From Pardosa pseudoannulata (Eukaryota > Arthropoda > Arachnida > Araneae > Lycosidae): 64,000 nt of DNA. The notes beneath the pieces are model-generated. The model did no database searches. It was not told where the DNA came from and worked only from the letters and a program-made list of their open reading frames with translations. Numbering within the stretch: position 1 is the stretch's first letter; every line of letters begins with the position of its first letter. Positions 1 to 12,154 of the stretch are shown piece after piece. The stretch covers positions 43,549,162-43,613,161 of the forward strand of contig CM063502.1 in assembly GCA_032207245.1 (NCBI GenBank), read 5' to 3'. The translations under genes were made by a program, and so were the position numbers.

Positions 1-505
1 AAATGATACGTTTCAAAACTCTTTGCTGAAATGCTGTATTAGATCAATTTTCACAAAAAGCGATCTGAAGTATTTTTTCCAGCTTGTATGCTGAACAATG
101 TATTACTAAACTGTGATACTTTTCATAGCAAAAATATGTGTTAAAACTGCTTTATTTCAGTAGTTTAGAGCGTTTCGATATTCTAAAAGACCAGAGAGAA
201 TAACACTTTGACTTACATTAGATCAGTTTTCGCATAAAGCAAATAGGTGTAATTTTGAACGCATATGTCAAGCAGTATATTACTGTAGTATGATAATTTT
301 CCCTATAAATGATACGTTTAAAATTATTTTATTTCAATATTCTAAAACATCTGAGAGAATAACACTTTAAAACACTAGATCAATTTTCACACAAATCACT
401 TAGTCAGGTGATTTTTTAAAATTATATGCTAAACAGTATACTACTAAATGTGATACTTTTTATTGTAAATACCACCTTTTAAAACTGTTCCATTTCAATA
501 GTCTA
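1..505. repeat. Degenerate tandem repeat, unit about 160-180 bp, cut by window start
   Basis: The phrase TAGATCAATTTTCACA and variants starts at 40, 219 and 376, followed each time by a variant of 'TATGCTGAACAATGTATTAC' and then 'TGATACTTTT'. Spacing is 179 and 157 bp, so about three diverged units are present and the array probably continues upstream of the window. No coding potential is seen. Confidence 0.7.
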
Positions 506-1139
506 AGTCAGCGGAAATACAAGGCCGCAGGCAAGGAAGGGATTTAGGGGATCAGTCCCACTCCGAAATTCTTAAAGACCGTTTCGTAGAAAGAAAATGG
601 ACCATGCGTGTGGGTGTGTCATCTGCCTAGCTGTGTATAGACAACAGTGAGCTTAGAACAGTGACGTTGAGTTAAACAGTAGGTGAAAATTATATTCGAC
701 AAGTAAGAGCAGATTGACTAGTACTTTTGGCAACTCATCACAAAATTGTTGCACAATCAGAAGAAATTGTGAAAATTTTTTGGCGAAAATTACAAGGAGT
801 GCATATTTTATAATATAAATTTAAAAATTTAAATATTTTCCTTTTCCTTCAAAATTATTCTTTTTCTTTGGTTATATTTCTGTTTTAAAAATTAGAATTT
901 AATACCATGTATAGTTTGCATATTTTCAATGTTAATTTTACTATTACATTCATTGTGTAGTTACTACATTACTCATTCAAGGCTATAAATTTGTTCATTA
1001 TATCATTTTTTAATTATTTTGATATTTTAAAATCACATTGTATTATGATACTCATTAGGAGTATACATACATAAGAAAACCTGTAGTTTTATTGAAGTAT
1101 CATTCACAAAAAACAATGTCCCCCTCCGAATATAATTTC
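506..1139. other. AT-rich stretch, no gene seen
   Basis: AT-rich sequence with frequent stops in all frames. No repeat partner elsewhere in the window was recognised. Confidence 0.5.
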
Positions 1140-1620
1140 TGACTACGGCCCTGCCGAAATGTATACTACTGCTAATGAAAATGCTGTTTTATTTGGACTT
1201 CTCAGCAAGTGACGTCATCCGAGTATTTCAGCGTGGTGGATTTGAGAAGTCTCTAGTTTTCTAGACCTGATCCGAAGCGGGCAAACTAGTCGAGTGCAAT
1301 TCGGCAAAAGCAGTCTCCCGACACCTCTTGCGTATATCTAAAGCAGGCAGGCCCTGTTTGCGAGCCGCACTGCATTATTCGGGTAATTTTCGACTGTCGC
1401 TGGAGCCCGAAGTTCGCCAGCTCTTCGTCTGCCGGTCTGTCTCTCGGCGCGATTACTGTCTGACCTTTTTTTCTCTCCTTCTCTTACCCTTTCCCGCCAC
1501 CCCCTTTTTTAAACGATCGTTTCATTTTATTTGGCTTGAGGAGGAGGAGAAAAGCTCAACCAGGACCTCTTGCAAAGGATTGTGCTCAGTCGCAGGGGAG
1601 CACTAAAATTACAATTATTT
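1140..1620 (+). promoter_or_regulatory. CpG-rich promoter-like patch with CRE and TCAGT motif
   Basis: This patch is clearly richer in G+C and CpG than its AT-rich surroundings. It holds a full CRE palindrome TGACGTCA at about 1210 and TCAGTCG at 1586-1592, the same initiator-like heptamer found at the promoter near 43.84 kb. A possible splice donor (AAGGTAACT) lies near 1801. It could be an alternative first exon or promoter, or a transposon-derived CpG patch. A 92-codon open frame spans it (1328-1606) but resembles no known protein. Confidence 0.3.
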
Positions 1621-2112
1621 GTTAGTGATGATACACCCCCTTCCTATATATATTTTATAGAATCACACACCCGGATATTGTAAGCAGGAGTCCTATATCA
1701 TTAAAGCCTATAGAGATTACCTTCGCTTTTAATTATTTTCTGCCGGAGTTTTTTGCGGCATGGAAAATAGTCCCTCAATCCTAATTTGCGTATTTGGTGT
1801 AAGGTAACTGAAAATGCTTGAGAAACTCCCTACCGACACCTGTGAACACCTCTTTTCATGCTTGAATTTTTTTTTTCTCGCACTCTTTCACTGACACTAT
1901 TATTATTATAATAAGCTTATAAACATATATATGCCTAACTCAAGGTGATTCAAGTCCGTAGTCATACAATTTTTTTTCGAAAAGGAGCCAACGATCATCA
2001 CGGTGGAATGTCTGACAAATAGTTAAATAACGACTACTGCTATTTATGTAACTGATGGGCATTATTAGACAATTTATTTTAAGACTTTATATTTTTTTAT
2101 AAAAATCAATAT
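1621..2112. other. Non-coding stretch, nothing specific
   Basis: AT-rich sequence with no supported gene. The possible donor near 1801 belongs with the promoter-like patch upstream. Confidence 0.4.
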
Positions 2113-2300
2113 AGAGTGAAATCTCGATCTATTATTCCCGCATTGTTCGATTTATTTGGAACTCAGTTTATCCCTGCAGAACCAATGTTATATTTTACCG
2201 GATTCTTCGTTTTCCCACATGTGTTGTCACAAAAATTCGGTCTTGTCTCTTTGTCTTCCTGGAAGTGTCGTTTCTGTGGAATGTACTGTAGATTTTCATA
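2113..2300. mobile_element. Truncated pogo/Tigger-like element, one end only
   Basis: The stretch from 2114 (AGTGAAATCTCGATCTATT) is homologous over about 190 bp to the left end of the element at 41508-42527. Shared phrases include 'CGATCTAT..TTCCCG', 'AGAACCA', 'GGATTCTTC..TTTCCC' and 'TTCCTGGAAGT'. No matching right inverted repeat was found downstream, so this is a truncated copy. The 61-codon open frame here is incidental. Confidence 0.5.
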
Positions 2301-2555
2301 GATATTTCTGATAAGTCTGATAATTGTAGTTTGAAGAGATAATCAGTATCAAAATGTTAATGAATTTTAATAGAAGGCATACGTATATCTTAAATACTTA
2401 GATTAACCCTTGTTTCAAACAGGCGATTATTGCTTGATTTTCAACATTCAGTTTAATAAACCAATTATCACGAATGTCAATTAGAGAAGTCATTTAATTT
2501 TCTCAAAAAAATTAGCCAATAGGGCACCAAACGGAAATCTTTTAGTATTCTTTTA

Positions 2556-3501
2556 CAGTAGGGATGGCCAAACTACAGCCTGCCCACCTGGAGGGTATAT
2601 GACCAGAAAAATTTAAAAAAAATGTGATATTTATATAATACAATAAATTACATCAAGGAAAACTGTTATCTACAATTCAAATGAAGTACTAATCACTTTC
2701 CATCTTAGCTTAATCATATACATAATGTTGGCTTCATTTTTGATTGGGAAACATAAAGATGTGTGGGAACCTTTTTTTTTCTTTAGCTAGAAGAATTCAG
2801 TATGGATAAATTAAAGCTCATATTTGAAAGAATGCTCATTTTAAGCTCCACCCAATGACTTTCTCTTTCAGCACAAGTCTAATATTAATTTCATATGGAA
2901 AGATGGCTGACAAATCGTCATTGTGAATACTGGGAAATTCTTTAAGAAAAATAAAGTGTTGCTGGGGCTTGTTTGAATATGTGTGAATATTCGTAAAATA
3001 TTGTAGACGTGGTACCTATGTCAATGCTCAGCGAGGCGAATTTACTCCGAGCGAGCGAAGTTTTCCTTTTGCAGTTTGGCAACAACAACTCTGCCTAGTG
3101 AAACGCAGAGATGGACAGAACTCGGACGTAGACGAGCACGGTCGTTAGGTGCAGGCGGCACTTGAGTTTCCTTCTTTTTGTTGATGGTTATTATGATATG
3201 TTAATCCAGACGGGATTTGATGTTTAATTTACATATATATTTCAATTAAATGTTTGTATTTGTAAATCCGAGTGGTTAATTGTGTGCTCAAGCCATCCAG
3301 GATCCACGATATTTCAATCCCAAAATCTCTAAACAACTAAAAATTTCTAAAAATCGTAAAATTAATTCAGATTTTCGTGCGTCTAAAAATAAACTGATCT
3401 AGAAATATTTTTACAATTCAAATTTAAAAAAAAATTATGTTGGTAATTCTTTTCTTTTGTCTCTTGGCCCTACCAAATAAAATTTGCATGCCCTCTTCTA
3501 C
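2556..3501. mobile_element. Candidate degenerate hAT-like element
   Basis: The left end CAGTAGGGATGGCCAAACTA resembles the common hAT terminal form 'CAGGGGTGGCCAAACTACGG'. At the right, TTTGCATGCCCTCTTCTAC at 3482-3500 could be the opposite terminus, as sub-terminal 'GCATGCCC' is usual there, but the two ends match only partly. No transposase is visible. A slightly CG-richer block (3040-3170) lies inside. The right boundary is uncertain. Confidence 0.3.
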
Positions 3502-4013
3502 AGTATTATATCATCTTCTTGATATAAAACCTTTTTTCTGTATTTGACAGCATTCATTTTATGAAGAATCTGTCTTAAAGTCTGACTTCAAGAGAAGCAT
3601 ATTTTTTTCCAATAGAATTGTGAAGATCGCCGAGTTGTTTTAGAAAGTAACATCCAAACAGTAGCTTTAGATTTTCAACATCGAGATTTATTTCAAGACA
3701 GAGCACAAACTATTACCGGACAGCTAAATATACAAGTAGCACAATATTTACACTAAACAATTCTATCAATTTAATTATCTATCCGAAGAGCCTAGCTTAC
3801 ACGTCCGGAGTCTACCATCACCTCCAACGTTCTCTCCCATACTATTTGCCTTCTTCATATATGGCTTTCTATGGCCGATCACTTTTACTCGCCTGTCCCT
3901 ACAAGAATCCTGAAATTTAGAAAATAAATTAATTAATCTATATCGAAATGAAGTGACCTGAGTTTAGTAGTACAGCTGGGATAGAAGTATCTATCCCAGC
4001 TTTCCTATTTCAG
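3502..4013. other. Non-coding stretch, no gene seen
   Basis: No coding frame and no recognised repeat partner. A short inverted repeat, AGCTGGGATAGA..TCTATCCCAGCT, at about 3974-4001 can form a hairpin. Confidence 0.4.
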
Positions 4014-4660
4014 TTTAAATTTTGTATATCATGATCCTTATTGTCTGCATTTTATTTTCATTGTCAATATCACAACAGACATCTGAATTGCTTATAAAGT
4101 ATAATCAAAAAACACGAATTATAATATAAAGCTTTACGATCTCGTTCACACAAATGAAGTGTATAATTCGGTGTTGGAACGGTTATTATAAATTGTAACA
4201 ACCTTAAAACACAATCATACAGACGAGAAACGAAAGTGATGAAAACATAAATATACACTCAAGAGCCAAAACATTATGACCACCTGTCAATAACGAGTTG
4301 GCCCACCTTTGGGGCGCAACACAGCTATTTCATTTTAAATTTTGAACCCTATTTCATTTTAAATTTTGTATGTCATGATCCTTCTTGTCTGCAATTTAAT
4401 TTTCATCGTCGATATCACAGCATACATCTGAACTGCTTATAAAGTATAATCAAAAAACACGAATTATAATGTAAAGCGTTACGATCTTGCTCACAGAAAT
4501 GAAGTGTATAATTCGGTGGTGGAAGGATTATTATAAATTGTAACATCCTTAAAACACTATCCTACGGACAAGAAACGAAAGGGATGAAAACATAAATATA
4601 CAATCAAGAACAAAAACATTATGACTACCTGTCAATAACGAGTTGGCCCACCTTTGGAGA
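4014..4660. repeat. Direct tandem duplication, period about 334 bp
   Basis: Unit 1 (about 4014-4326) and unit 2 (about 4348-4660) run in parallel from CCTATTTCA through 'ATAATCAAAAAACACGAATT', 'GAAGTGTATAATTCGGTG' and 'AACGAGTTGGCCCACCTTTGG' variants. Both include the 3' end of a Tc1-like element: unit 1 keeps only its last tens of bases, while unit 2 runs on into the longer element at 4601-4983. The duplication therefore post-dates the Tc1-like insertion. Confidence 0.85.
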
Positions 4661-4983
4661 GCAACACAGCTTCAACCCGCTTTGACATGGATGCCACAAG
4701 TCCTTTGCAGATGGCCGGAGACAGATTGTACCAGATGTTTAAGCAACGGTTACGCAAATCCGAGATATTGTGAATTGGTAGTCTTTGTACCATTACAATC
4801 TGCCCTCTATGAAAATCGCTTAGATACGCAGCCTTTCCCATCACACTCATAAGTAAGTGAAAGAATGATTCTTCAGGCTCTCCAGCAGTAGTTAAATACC
4901 ACTTCCACCTGATCAGGCTCCTTCCACGTCATCCAGGCGAGTTCATCGCAAAATGTAGGGGTGATCATAATGTCTTGACTGTA
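4601..4983 (-). mobile_element. Internally deleted Tc1-like transposon
   Basis: Imperfect inverted ends ACATTATGACTACC (about 4616-4629) and, on the other strand, ACATTATGATCACC (about 4960-4973) bound a short element of about 380 bp. The Tc1-type 'ACATTATGACCACCTG' terminus is recognisable. On the minus strand it encodes only the first and last parts of a Tc1-like transposase (4632-4850). It is therefore a non-autonomous deletion derivative. Confidence 0.75.
4632..4850 (-). pseudogene. Tc1-like transposase, N- and C-termini fused, catalytic core deleted
   Basis: This 72-residue frame starts with MSVMGKAAYLSDFHRGQIVM, which matches the usual N-terminus of a large animal Tc1-like transposase group. 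From about residue 25 it jumps to the C-terminal end, with LRNRCLNIWYNLSP and finally RVEAVLLSKGGPTRY. Family members are about 340 residues, so some 270 residues are missing, including the paired DNA-binding helices and the DDE catalytic triad. The frame stays open across the junction. It cannot catalyse transposition. A short stable peptide is possible but there is no evidence of expression. Confidence 0.8.
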
Positions 4984-5677
4984 CGACGAATTCTTAAAAA
5001 TCACCGCCTTACAAAACTTTGTAAGTATCTCTCCAAATGAAACCAGTCTTCTGTTAACAAGCATTTAAATCGTTAAACTTAAGCGATGGATCTTAAATGG
5101 CACCATATAATTTTCTAAGCTGAGAGAACAGCAAATAAAATTATGATTTCCAACGAGGTGAGACCCAATCATTCCAAATTTTCTATAAAGTGAATAAAAT
5201 TATATAATATTTAAAGCAGAGAGGTCCCGGATATTCCAAATTCTCTTGAAAAGAAATAAAACTATATAACTTTGGAAATAGAAGGACTCAATCATCCCGA
5301 ATTATCTCTAAAAAAATAAAATTACATTATATTAAAAATAAATAGAAATCTATCCTTTTGAATTCTCTTTAAAATAGATAACTTTTCTTCTGGGGATAAA
5401 TTTAAATATTTGAAAAGAATGTCACAATTTGTATTTTATTTTCTCAAAGCAAATTAATCCTTGTCAGCTCAGTGTAGCATCAAGAATGGGAGTCTTTTTT
5501 TCTCTCTTACGTTTAGCCTTATTAAGTAAGAGTCGTAATTGCACGAAAGGGGTAAGGGAGCGACCTCCAACCCTCACTTTAAAGCCAGGTTGAACTTTAT
5601 CCCTCCGTCCGCTGTCCCTAGCTCCGAGAAATTGCCTCTATCTGGTCTTCAGGGTCCCAGACATGTATTATTGAGTT
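4984..5677. other. Non-coding stretch
   Basis: AT-rich with repeated short motifs of the form 'AATAAAATTATATAA' spaced about 60 bp at 5130-5370, a possible degenerate minisatellite. From 5510 to 5670 it is a little richer in GC. No supported gene. Confidence 0.4.
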
Positions 5678-5850
5678 GCGGAATGTCAGAGGATTCTCGG
5701 GTGTCAGCGTGATGGATCGGGTAGGGCCGTGAATAAAATTATAAGGCTTGGCAAGGTATGACAGTTCTTTACACAGATGCATCTAGATTGGGCTCTTCAC
5801 AATTATATGTTATTACGGCTACATAGAGATAGCAGATGCAATTTAAGAGA
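5678..5850. repeat. Dispersed repeat, copy A
   Basis: Homologous to 7507-7685. Shared phrases include GTGATGGATCGG..AGGG, 'GTGAATAAAAT', 'ATGACAGTTC', 'GATTGGGCTCTT.ACAATTA' and 'GAAAACGGAA'. The two copies lie 1.8 kb apart in the same orientation. Element type is not recognised. Confidence 0.65.
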
Positions 5851-7188
5851 AAACGGAAAAACCGCTTTCTGAGAAAAATCCCTTTTGGTCTGTTTAAATC
5901 AGTGGTCCCGAACGGGGTCGATACCCTCCACCTTTGAGCAATACCGGACCTATACATATCGAGGTTCATGAATCACTTTATTGATATAATCATCTAGTAA
6001 TATACCAAAAGAAGTACATAATCTACATCTAATATTAACTAATTTCTTAAAATCAATATTTTAAATTATCGATATCTTTTGAGGTGGCTGGCCAAGCCTG
6101 GGAGGGGGGGGGGAGGTCTTCTGCTTGATACCTGCTTCTAAATTACGGGGACCCACTTTACTTACTTGTGTTGTCCTATGGATTAGTGTTGGTGCCCCCA
6201 TAATAAAATGATCAACAAATGTATGGCAACAATGCGTTGTAAGGGCAAAGCTTTAACCGGCATTGCACCCGCATTAAAAAAATATGTACATTTTAAATAA
6301 CTTTAAAAATTAAAATATATATTAAATAACTTAATATAACTTCCACATAAATTAAAAATCTTGTAGAATAATGTAGCCGAGTTCATTGATGCAGATTTAC
6401 AAAAGCATCTTTTATTTAAAACACTAGATAACACAAAAATCCTCATATTTTAAATGTAACTCATTTTAATAGAACATGATAATCTCAAAGAATATTTATT
6501 AAAATTTTTTTAATACGCTATAATTTCAGTATTGTAAAATTTATTGAATTTCTCAGGTTCAAATTTGATACTCTATTAGTTGGACATCAGACACAAAAGT
6601 GTCAAGACTGCAGAAAAATCAAATTACAGCTAGTATTAATTTGGACATATATTTTAAACATATATTTAAAACAATTTATTAATCTGCCAGATTTTATTTA
6701 AAAATGTTTTTATCTATCTATCAATAAAAAATAGCCAACAAAAATACACTATAGACATCCTAAAGTTCTAGTCTTCTTACGTGAATTTACAGTTCTAAAA
6801 TTACTCAGATATTTGTTACCATTATAAAATTGGTCGATATCGGAGAACTTGATATCACCCATGAAAATTTTTTACGCTATCTTTATATTTCATTCGGTAT
6901 CTATTCTCATTCTACTACGTTGCAGGTCATATATTTAAGATGCCTCAGATTCTTCTGGAGACTGAGTACTGATCAGAGAAGAGGGTCTTCCATTCTGAGA
7001 ACACTTTCAGTGTTGGCATGGAATAATTGAAGGCGAGAAAATAAAAATTAATCCATGAGATCATTTAAAAAAATATTACGGATAGTTAATGAAAATTCAC
7101 TTTATTCTGAAGGAAATTAATCAGTTTTTCTCGCAAAACTTAGGAATAGCAGACGCACAAATGCATAGGATTGTCTTTCAGTTTCTTT
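5851..7188. other. AT-rich non-coding stretch with a G-run
   Basis: No gene recognised. A poly-G run lies at about 6102-6113. The phrase 'CAGTGGTCCCGAACGGGGTCG' near 5900 resembles a hAT transposon end, but no partner end was found. Confidence 0.4.
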
Positions 7189-7360
7189 AACCAATCAGAA
7201 TGCTCTGAATTGACCAGTGGAATATCTCCTTATTGGAAGAAGGTCTCTAAGGTATCTGGCAAGTAGACACATTTTGCAGATGGCTGATAGTCAATTTCAA
7301 CCGATATTGAGCCGGGGTGCAGGAGTCAATCAGAATGTTCTGAGTTAACTAGTGGTTTTA
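7189..7360. repeat. Short direct repeat pair
   Basis: CCAATCAGAATGCTCTGAAT at about 7190 recurs as TCAATCAGAATGTTCTGAGT at about 7327, each followed by 'T.ACCAGTGG'-like bases, so a unit of about 137 bp is duplicated. Confidence 0.6.
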
Positions 7361-7506
7361 GTCTTAAGGACTTGCGAAGTGTATTATTCAATAATAGCAC
7401 AAGCGTTCTATTGAGCGTCTATTCGACGTCAAAAATGTGTAGCCGGCATCCAGATAACATTGTATCCGTCCTACGCATGTTCAATGAAACTTGTGTGCTG
7501 TTAAGG

Positions 7507-7685
7507 TTGGGTTGCGGAAGCAAGTGTCATTTTGATGGATCGGACAGGGTTGTGAATAAAATTTCTAAGGATTTGCTATATATGGCAGTTCCTCTACTTT
7601 GAATTGTTACACCTCGATTGGGCTCTTAACAATTATATGATATTAGGGTCCCATACAGCTAGAAAGTACAAAGAGGGGGAAAACG
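7507..7685. repeat. Dispersed repeat, copy B
   Basis: Same-orientation homologue of 5678-5850, sharing TGATGGATCGGACAGGGTTGTG-like and GATTGGGCTCTTAACAATTA-like phrases. Both copies are followed by bases ending in a G-run (7799-7810 here), so the homology may extend further in degraded form. Confidence 0.65.
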
Positions 7686-8570
7686 GAATCCAGCTTTAGT
7701 TCCATTCTGATGATTTCAACAATGTACGCTCAAAACAAACAGGACTCGCTCTAAGAGAGCGGACAAACCGGACATTTATCCGAGGTTCAAAATTCGGGGA
7801 GGGGGGGGGACATTTGGTATTTGGAAGAAAAAATATTGAGTCTAAAATTCCCAATTAATCGACTTTTTCTTTCACTGAAAATTTACAGTTCGTATTTGTA
7901 CTATTTTTGTATATAAGCTGAAAATACTTTAAATCCTTATTGTATGTTTAATTAAATAACAATGCTGTATACATAAAGTATTTTATGCACCATTATTATT
8001 GTTTCTCTTTTTCTTTTATATGCAAATTTTTTCAAATTTTTCAACTATTTTTAATAAAAATTCTCTGTATATTTTGCATATGCAAAAAATAAGTAAATAA
8101 GCAACATATTTTATTTTCTAAGGAAATTTTGGCATATACAAAAGTTGAACACTCTCCATTTATTCTTTTTTAATTACTACCTGAAAACTTTTCAACTGTT
8201 GCTTTAAGATCAGTGGTGGACTTGTCGTAATCTGTGGACCGCATGTGACTCGCGGACTGTAGTTTTCCCATTACTTTTCATGAGTCGAAATGAAGGGATA
8301 ATACCGGTGTTATCATTAATTAGCAATTATTGTAACACAACATTTAAGTGTATAACTTTGAATGCTTTTATTTTCCCTTGGTCGTAACTGACTCATTTAT
8401 TCATTCTTGTAAGACGAGGGTGACGATACCTTATGTTAACTCTTTCAAAAAATCTTATGGAGTTTTTATCCGATGGGGATTTCTGTTTAACGGAAATTAA
8501 ATCTAACCTCCAAAATCATTAAATCGATCACTCCTGTTTTAGACGTGTTTGATTTTTTGTCTTGTTATAG
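7686..8570. other. AT-rich non-coding stretch
   Basis: A poly-G run at about 7799-7810 and long AT-rich sequence. The phrase 'CAGTGGTGGACTTGTCG' near 8211 is hAT-end-like but unpaired. No gene seen. Confidence 0.4.
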
Positions 8571-8574
8571 TGCA

Positions 8575-9160
8575 TTCAAAATATAATTATTTTATTTATC
8601 TCTTATTTCTTATCAAATATTCATTGCATTTCTTTCTCTTTTGTAGATCTCTTATTAATCAAAAATTACCCTTTTGCGTGCCAGTGTCTTTTGATATTTT
8701 ACTTTTACTTATTCTTGGTTTTTAAAAAATATATACCATTTTGAATTGCTGAATTCTGCTCCTCGTTCTGTCAAGAGTAATTTTGTGGAGGAGGGTTGAT
8801 ATACATTGATCCCTTTTCTGAAAATTCTGGCCTTGATGGGTTTTTTTTTTTAAATAAATTTATCTCTCGAGGTGCTTTAAATAGGTTAATCCTGTTCTAA
8901 ACATTCATGAATTTTCCCCTAAATGCCATGAATTTCAAATGTACTAACATTATTTTGCTCGTTTTTTCTTATCAAAACATTGATTACATTTATTTATCCT
9001 TCGTAGATCTTTGAATAATCAAAAATTATTCTTTTGCATGTCAATGTCTCTTATTAGCGTAGCATTACCTCATTCCGGGGTTTGGAAGAAAAAAAAGATC
9101 CCGTTAAATTGTTGATTTCTCTTTCTTATCCTCGTTCTGTCATGTGTGACTTTCATTCAA
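8575..9160. repeat. Direct duplication, period about 359 bp
   Basis: The block around 8612 (ATCAAATATTCATTGCATTT, then 'TAGATCTCTTATTAATCAAAAATTA', then 'CCTCGTTCTGTCA') recurs about 359 bp later at 8971, with the same order of phrases. The second copy runs directly into the 220-bp array that follows. Confidence 0.75.
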
Positions 9161-10215
9161 ACCAGAAGTAATTATTATTCAGTGTTTTAGATGATTTATT
9201 TTTGTTAATAAACTGCGGTCGTGTAAGTAGAAAATTTTGAAGGAATGCTTTGATTAGCACTCATCATTCATTCAATAATTTTAAAGATTACATATATTTT
9301 TCTCTCACTTTTACTTTATACATACAATGTAACCAGTAGTAATTATTATTCAGTGTTTTAGCAGATTTATTTTTATTAATAAAATAAACTACGGTCGTTT
9401 AGTTTATTAACTCTGTTCAGTGTGGATTGATTAACATATGTTTAAAAAAGGTAGAAAATGTTGAAGGAGTGCTTTGATTAACACTCATCATTCATTCAAT
9501 ATTTTTAAACGTTACATATATTTTTCTCTCACCTTTATTTTATATATACAATGCAACCAGTAATAATTGTTATTCAGTGTTTTAGCCGATTTATTTTTAT
9601 TAATAAACTGCGGTCGTGTAATTTATTAACTTTGTTCAGTGTGGATTGATTAACATCCGTTTAAAAAAAGGTAGAAAATTTTGAAGGAATGCTTTGATTA
9701 ACACTCATCATTCATTCAATATTTTTAAAGATTACATTTATTGTTCTCAAACTTTTACTTTATATATACAATGTAACCAGTAGTAATTATTATTCAGTGT
9801 TTTAGCCGATTTATTTTTATTAATAAACTGTGGTCGTTTAGTTTATTAACTCTGTTCAGTGTGGATTGATTAAAACCCGTTTAAAAAAGGTAGAAAATTT
9901 TGAAGGAATGCTTTGATTAACACTCATCATTCATTCAATAATTTTAAAGATTACATATATTTTTCTCTCACTTTTACTTTAAACATACAATGTAACCTAT
10001 AGTAATTATTATTCAGTGTTTTAGCCGATTTATTTTTATTAATAAACTGTGGTCGTTTAGTTTATTAACTCTGTTCAGTGTGGATTGATTAAAACCCGTT
10101 TAAAAAAGGTAGAAAATTTTGAAGGAATGCTTTGATTAACACTCATCATTCATTCAATATTTTTAAAGGTTACATATATTTTTCTCTCACTTTTACTTTA
10201 TATATACAATGTAAC
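9161..10215. repeat. Satellite-like tandem array, unit about 220 bp, nearly five copies
   Basis: The phrase ACCAGTAGTAATTATTATTC and variants begins at 9161, 9332, 9556, 9776 and 9995, and the array ends near 10215. Periods are 171, 224, 220, 219 and 220 bp. The first unit lacks about 50 bp. Each unit contains 'AATAAACTGCGGTCGT', 'CTGTTCAGTGTGGATTG' and 'CACTCATCATTCATTCAAT'. No coding capacity. Confidence 0.95.
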
Positions 10216-10989
10216 ACGCTTAGGAATTTTTCCACTTGTCCAACAGATTAAAACTTCTTTGAAGGGAATTCTTAAACGAGAAAGCTGGAAAAATACGCCA
10301 CGAAAGATATTTTAATATAAACTTTAATGGTATTTTTTCACTTCTAAATGTACTTTCAGGAGTATATAGAGCTATTTTACAATTTAACGATTTCATTTAA
10401 TATAGAATGTATATTTTTACTACATCTAACTAAGCATATTTGAACCTTAGCCAAGATTAATATTTAAATTATTCTTTTAATACTAAGGATAACAATAAGT
10501 ACAAATATAGACTAAAAGAACTATAAATACTGTTCTATCAATTTATATTAATATGTTTATTCCTAACAATTCGTGCATCATTTCTTTATAACAGATTTAA
10601 TATTGTAATTCATAACCATTTCCCATTGCCGTTAAAGTACTGAATTGACTTTGCTCATAAATGTTGTTAGACCTTAGAAGCGGTGCATCTAAACTCCCAA
10701 ATTTGGAACACAACTATTACTGTAAATAAGAACTGCTTATTGCTAACATCTATCATCATTCAATTCTTCCAAAAGTGTAACTTTCTTATCTCTATCTGTT
10801 AAGACATCAATAAAGCCTCACAATGGAGTTTAGAGGAAATTAAACTTCTTAAGTGATATAAGGTTTAAAGGTAAAACTTCTTAAAAGGGGAAATTTACTA
10901 CAAAGATATGTGAATAAATATGGGACCACAGAACTAGAGCGTCTTAAGTGGGAAAACTTCTTAAACGGGAACTTCTTAAGCAAGTTCCA
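10216..10989. other. Non-coding stretch
   Basis: AT-rich sequence. A short motif 'CTTCTTAA..GG' recurs several times in 10845-10980 just before the microsatellite. No gene seen. Confidence 0.4.
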
Positions 10990-11515
<526 letters not shown>

Positions 11516-11519
11516 TATG

Positions 11520-12010
11520 TGTCTATGACGTGTGGTAGCGGTTATGGCCAGAACGAGACACCGTTTTAGTCAAATACCTTTATTAGCAGAACACTGGGCG
11601 GACGAATTCCCACTTCATTACAGGGATGGGACAAACCAAGAAATCAGCTAACATGAAGTTCTTAGTAAACGGCTATGTAAACAACTGCGTAAAATCTCGG
11701 TAAAAATCGGTCTCCGATAGCGTGCAGTTTCTTTTTATTCGGGAATATCCCAAATTGGCAGTTAGGGTAGCATAAAGTTTTAATTGGTTAGACCCTCTTC
11801 CCTGAGGATGTGAACTGTAGCCTCAGTGGTTTTAGATCAGGGGTTTAGATCAGGGGTTTAAAAGGAGAAAGCAATGGGACGCGGGGTTTTTTGCCTTTGA
11901 CTTAAGGTTTGAAATCCCCTCACCATTTTCTCAGGTTTTAATGAGGGCTTTCGGCTATAAATTTATGTCGGCATCTTTTCACTCTCAGACTGCCGGTAAT
12001 TTTTTGACAC
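11520..12010 (-). mobile_element. Candidate solo LTR, minus strand
   Basis: Read on the minus strand the block has a TATA-like box near 11960, then a polyadenylation signal AATAAAGG at about 11576-11583. The end after this signal (GGTGTCTCGTTCTGGCC) resembles the R-U5 part of arthropod retrotransposon LTRs. No internal gag/pol sequence, primer site or second LTR is present. A 15-bp direct repeat (TTTAGATCAGGGGTT) lies at about 11831-11860. The call rests on layout only. Confidence 0.35.
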
Positions 12011-12087
12011 TATATTCCTTAAGTGACTGTCTTTGGGGTTTTATAGAAAATACCTACATTCGTTTCCCGATTTAGTTTACTTTTCCT

Positions 12088-12091
<4 letters not shown>

Positions 12092-12151
<60 letters not shown>
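12092..12151. repeat. (AT)n microsatellite
   Basis: About 60 bp of perfect AT dinucleotides. Confidence 0.95.

Positions 12152-12154
<3 letters not shown>

Noticed and set aside
4873..5064. 63-codon minus-strand frame next to the Tc1-like remnant as more transposase
   Set aside because: It covers the 5' terminal region and flank of the element and does not resemble Tc1 transposase.
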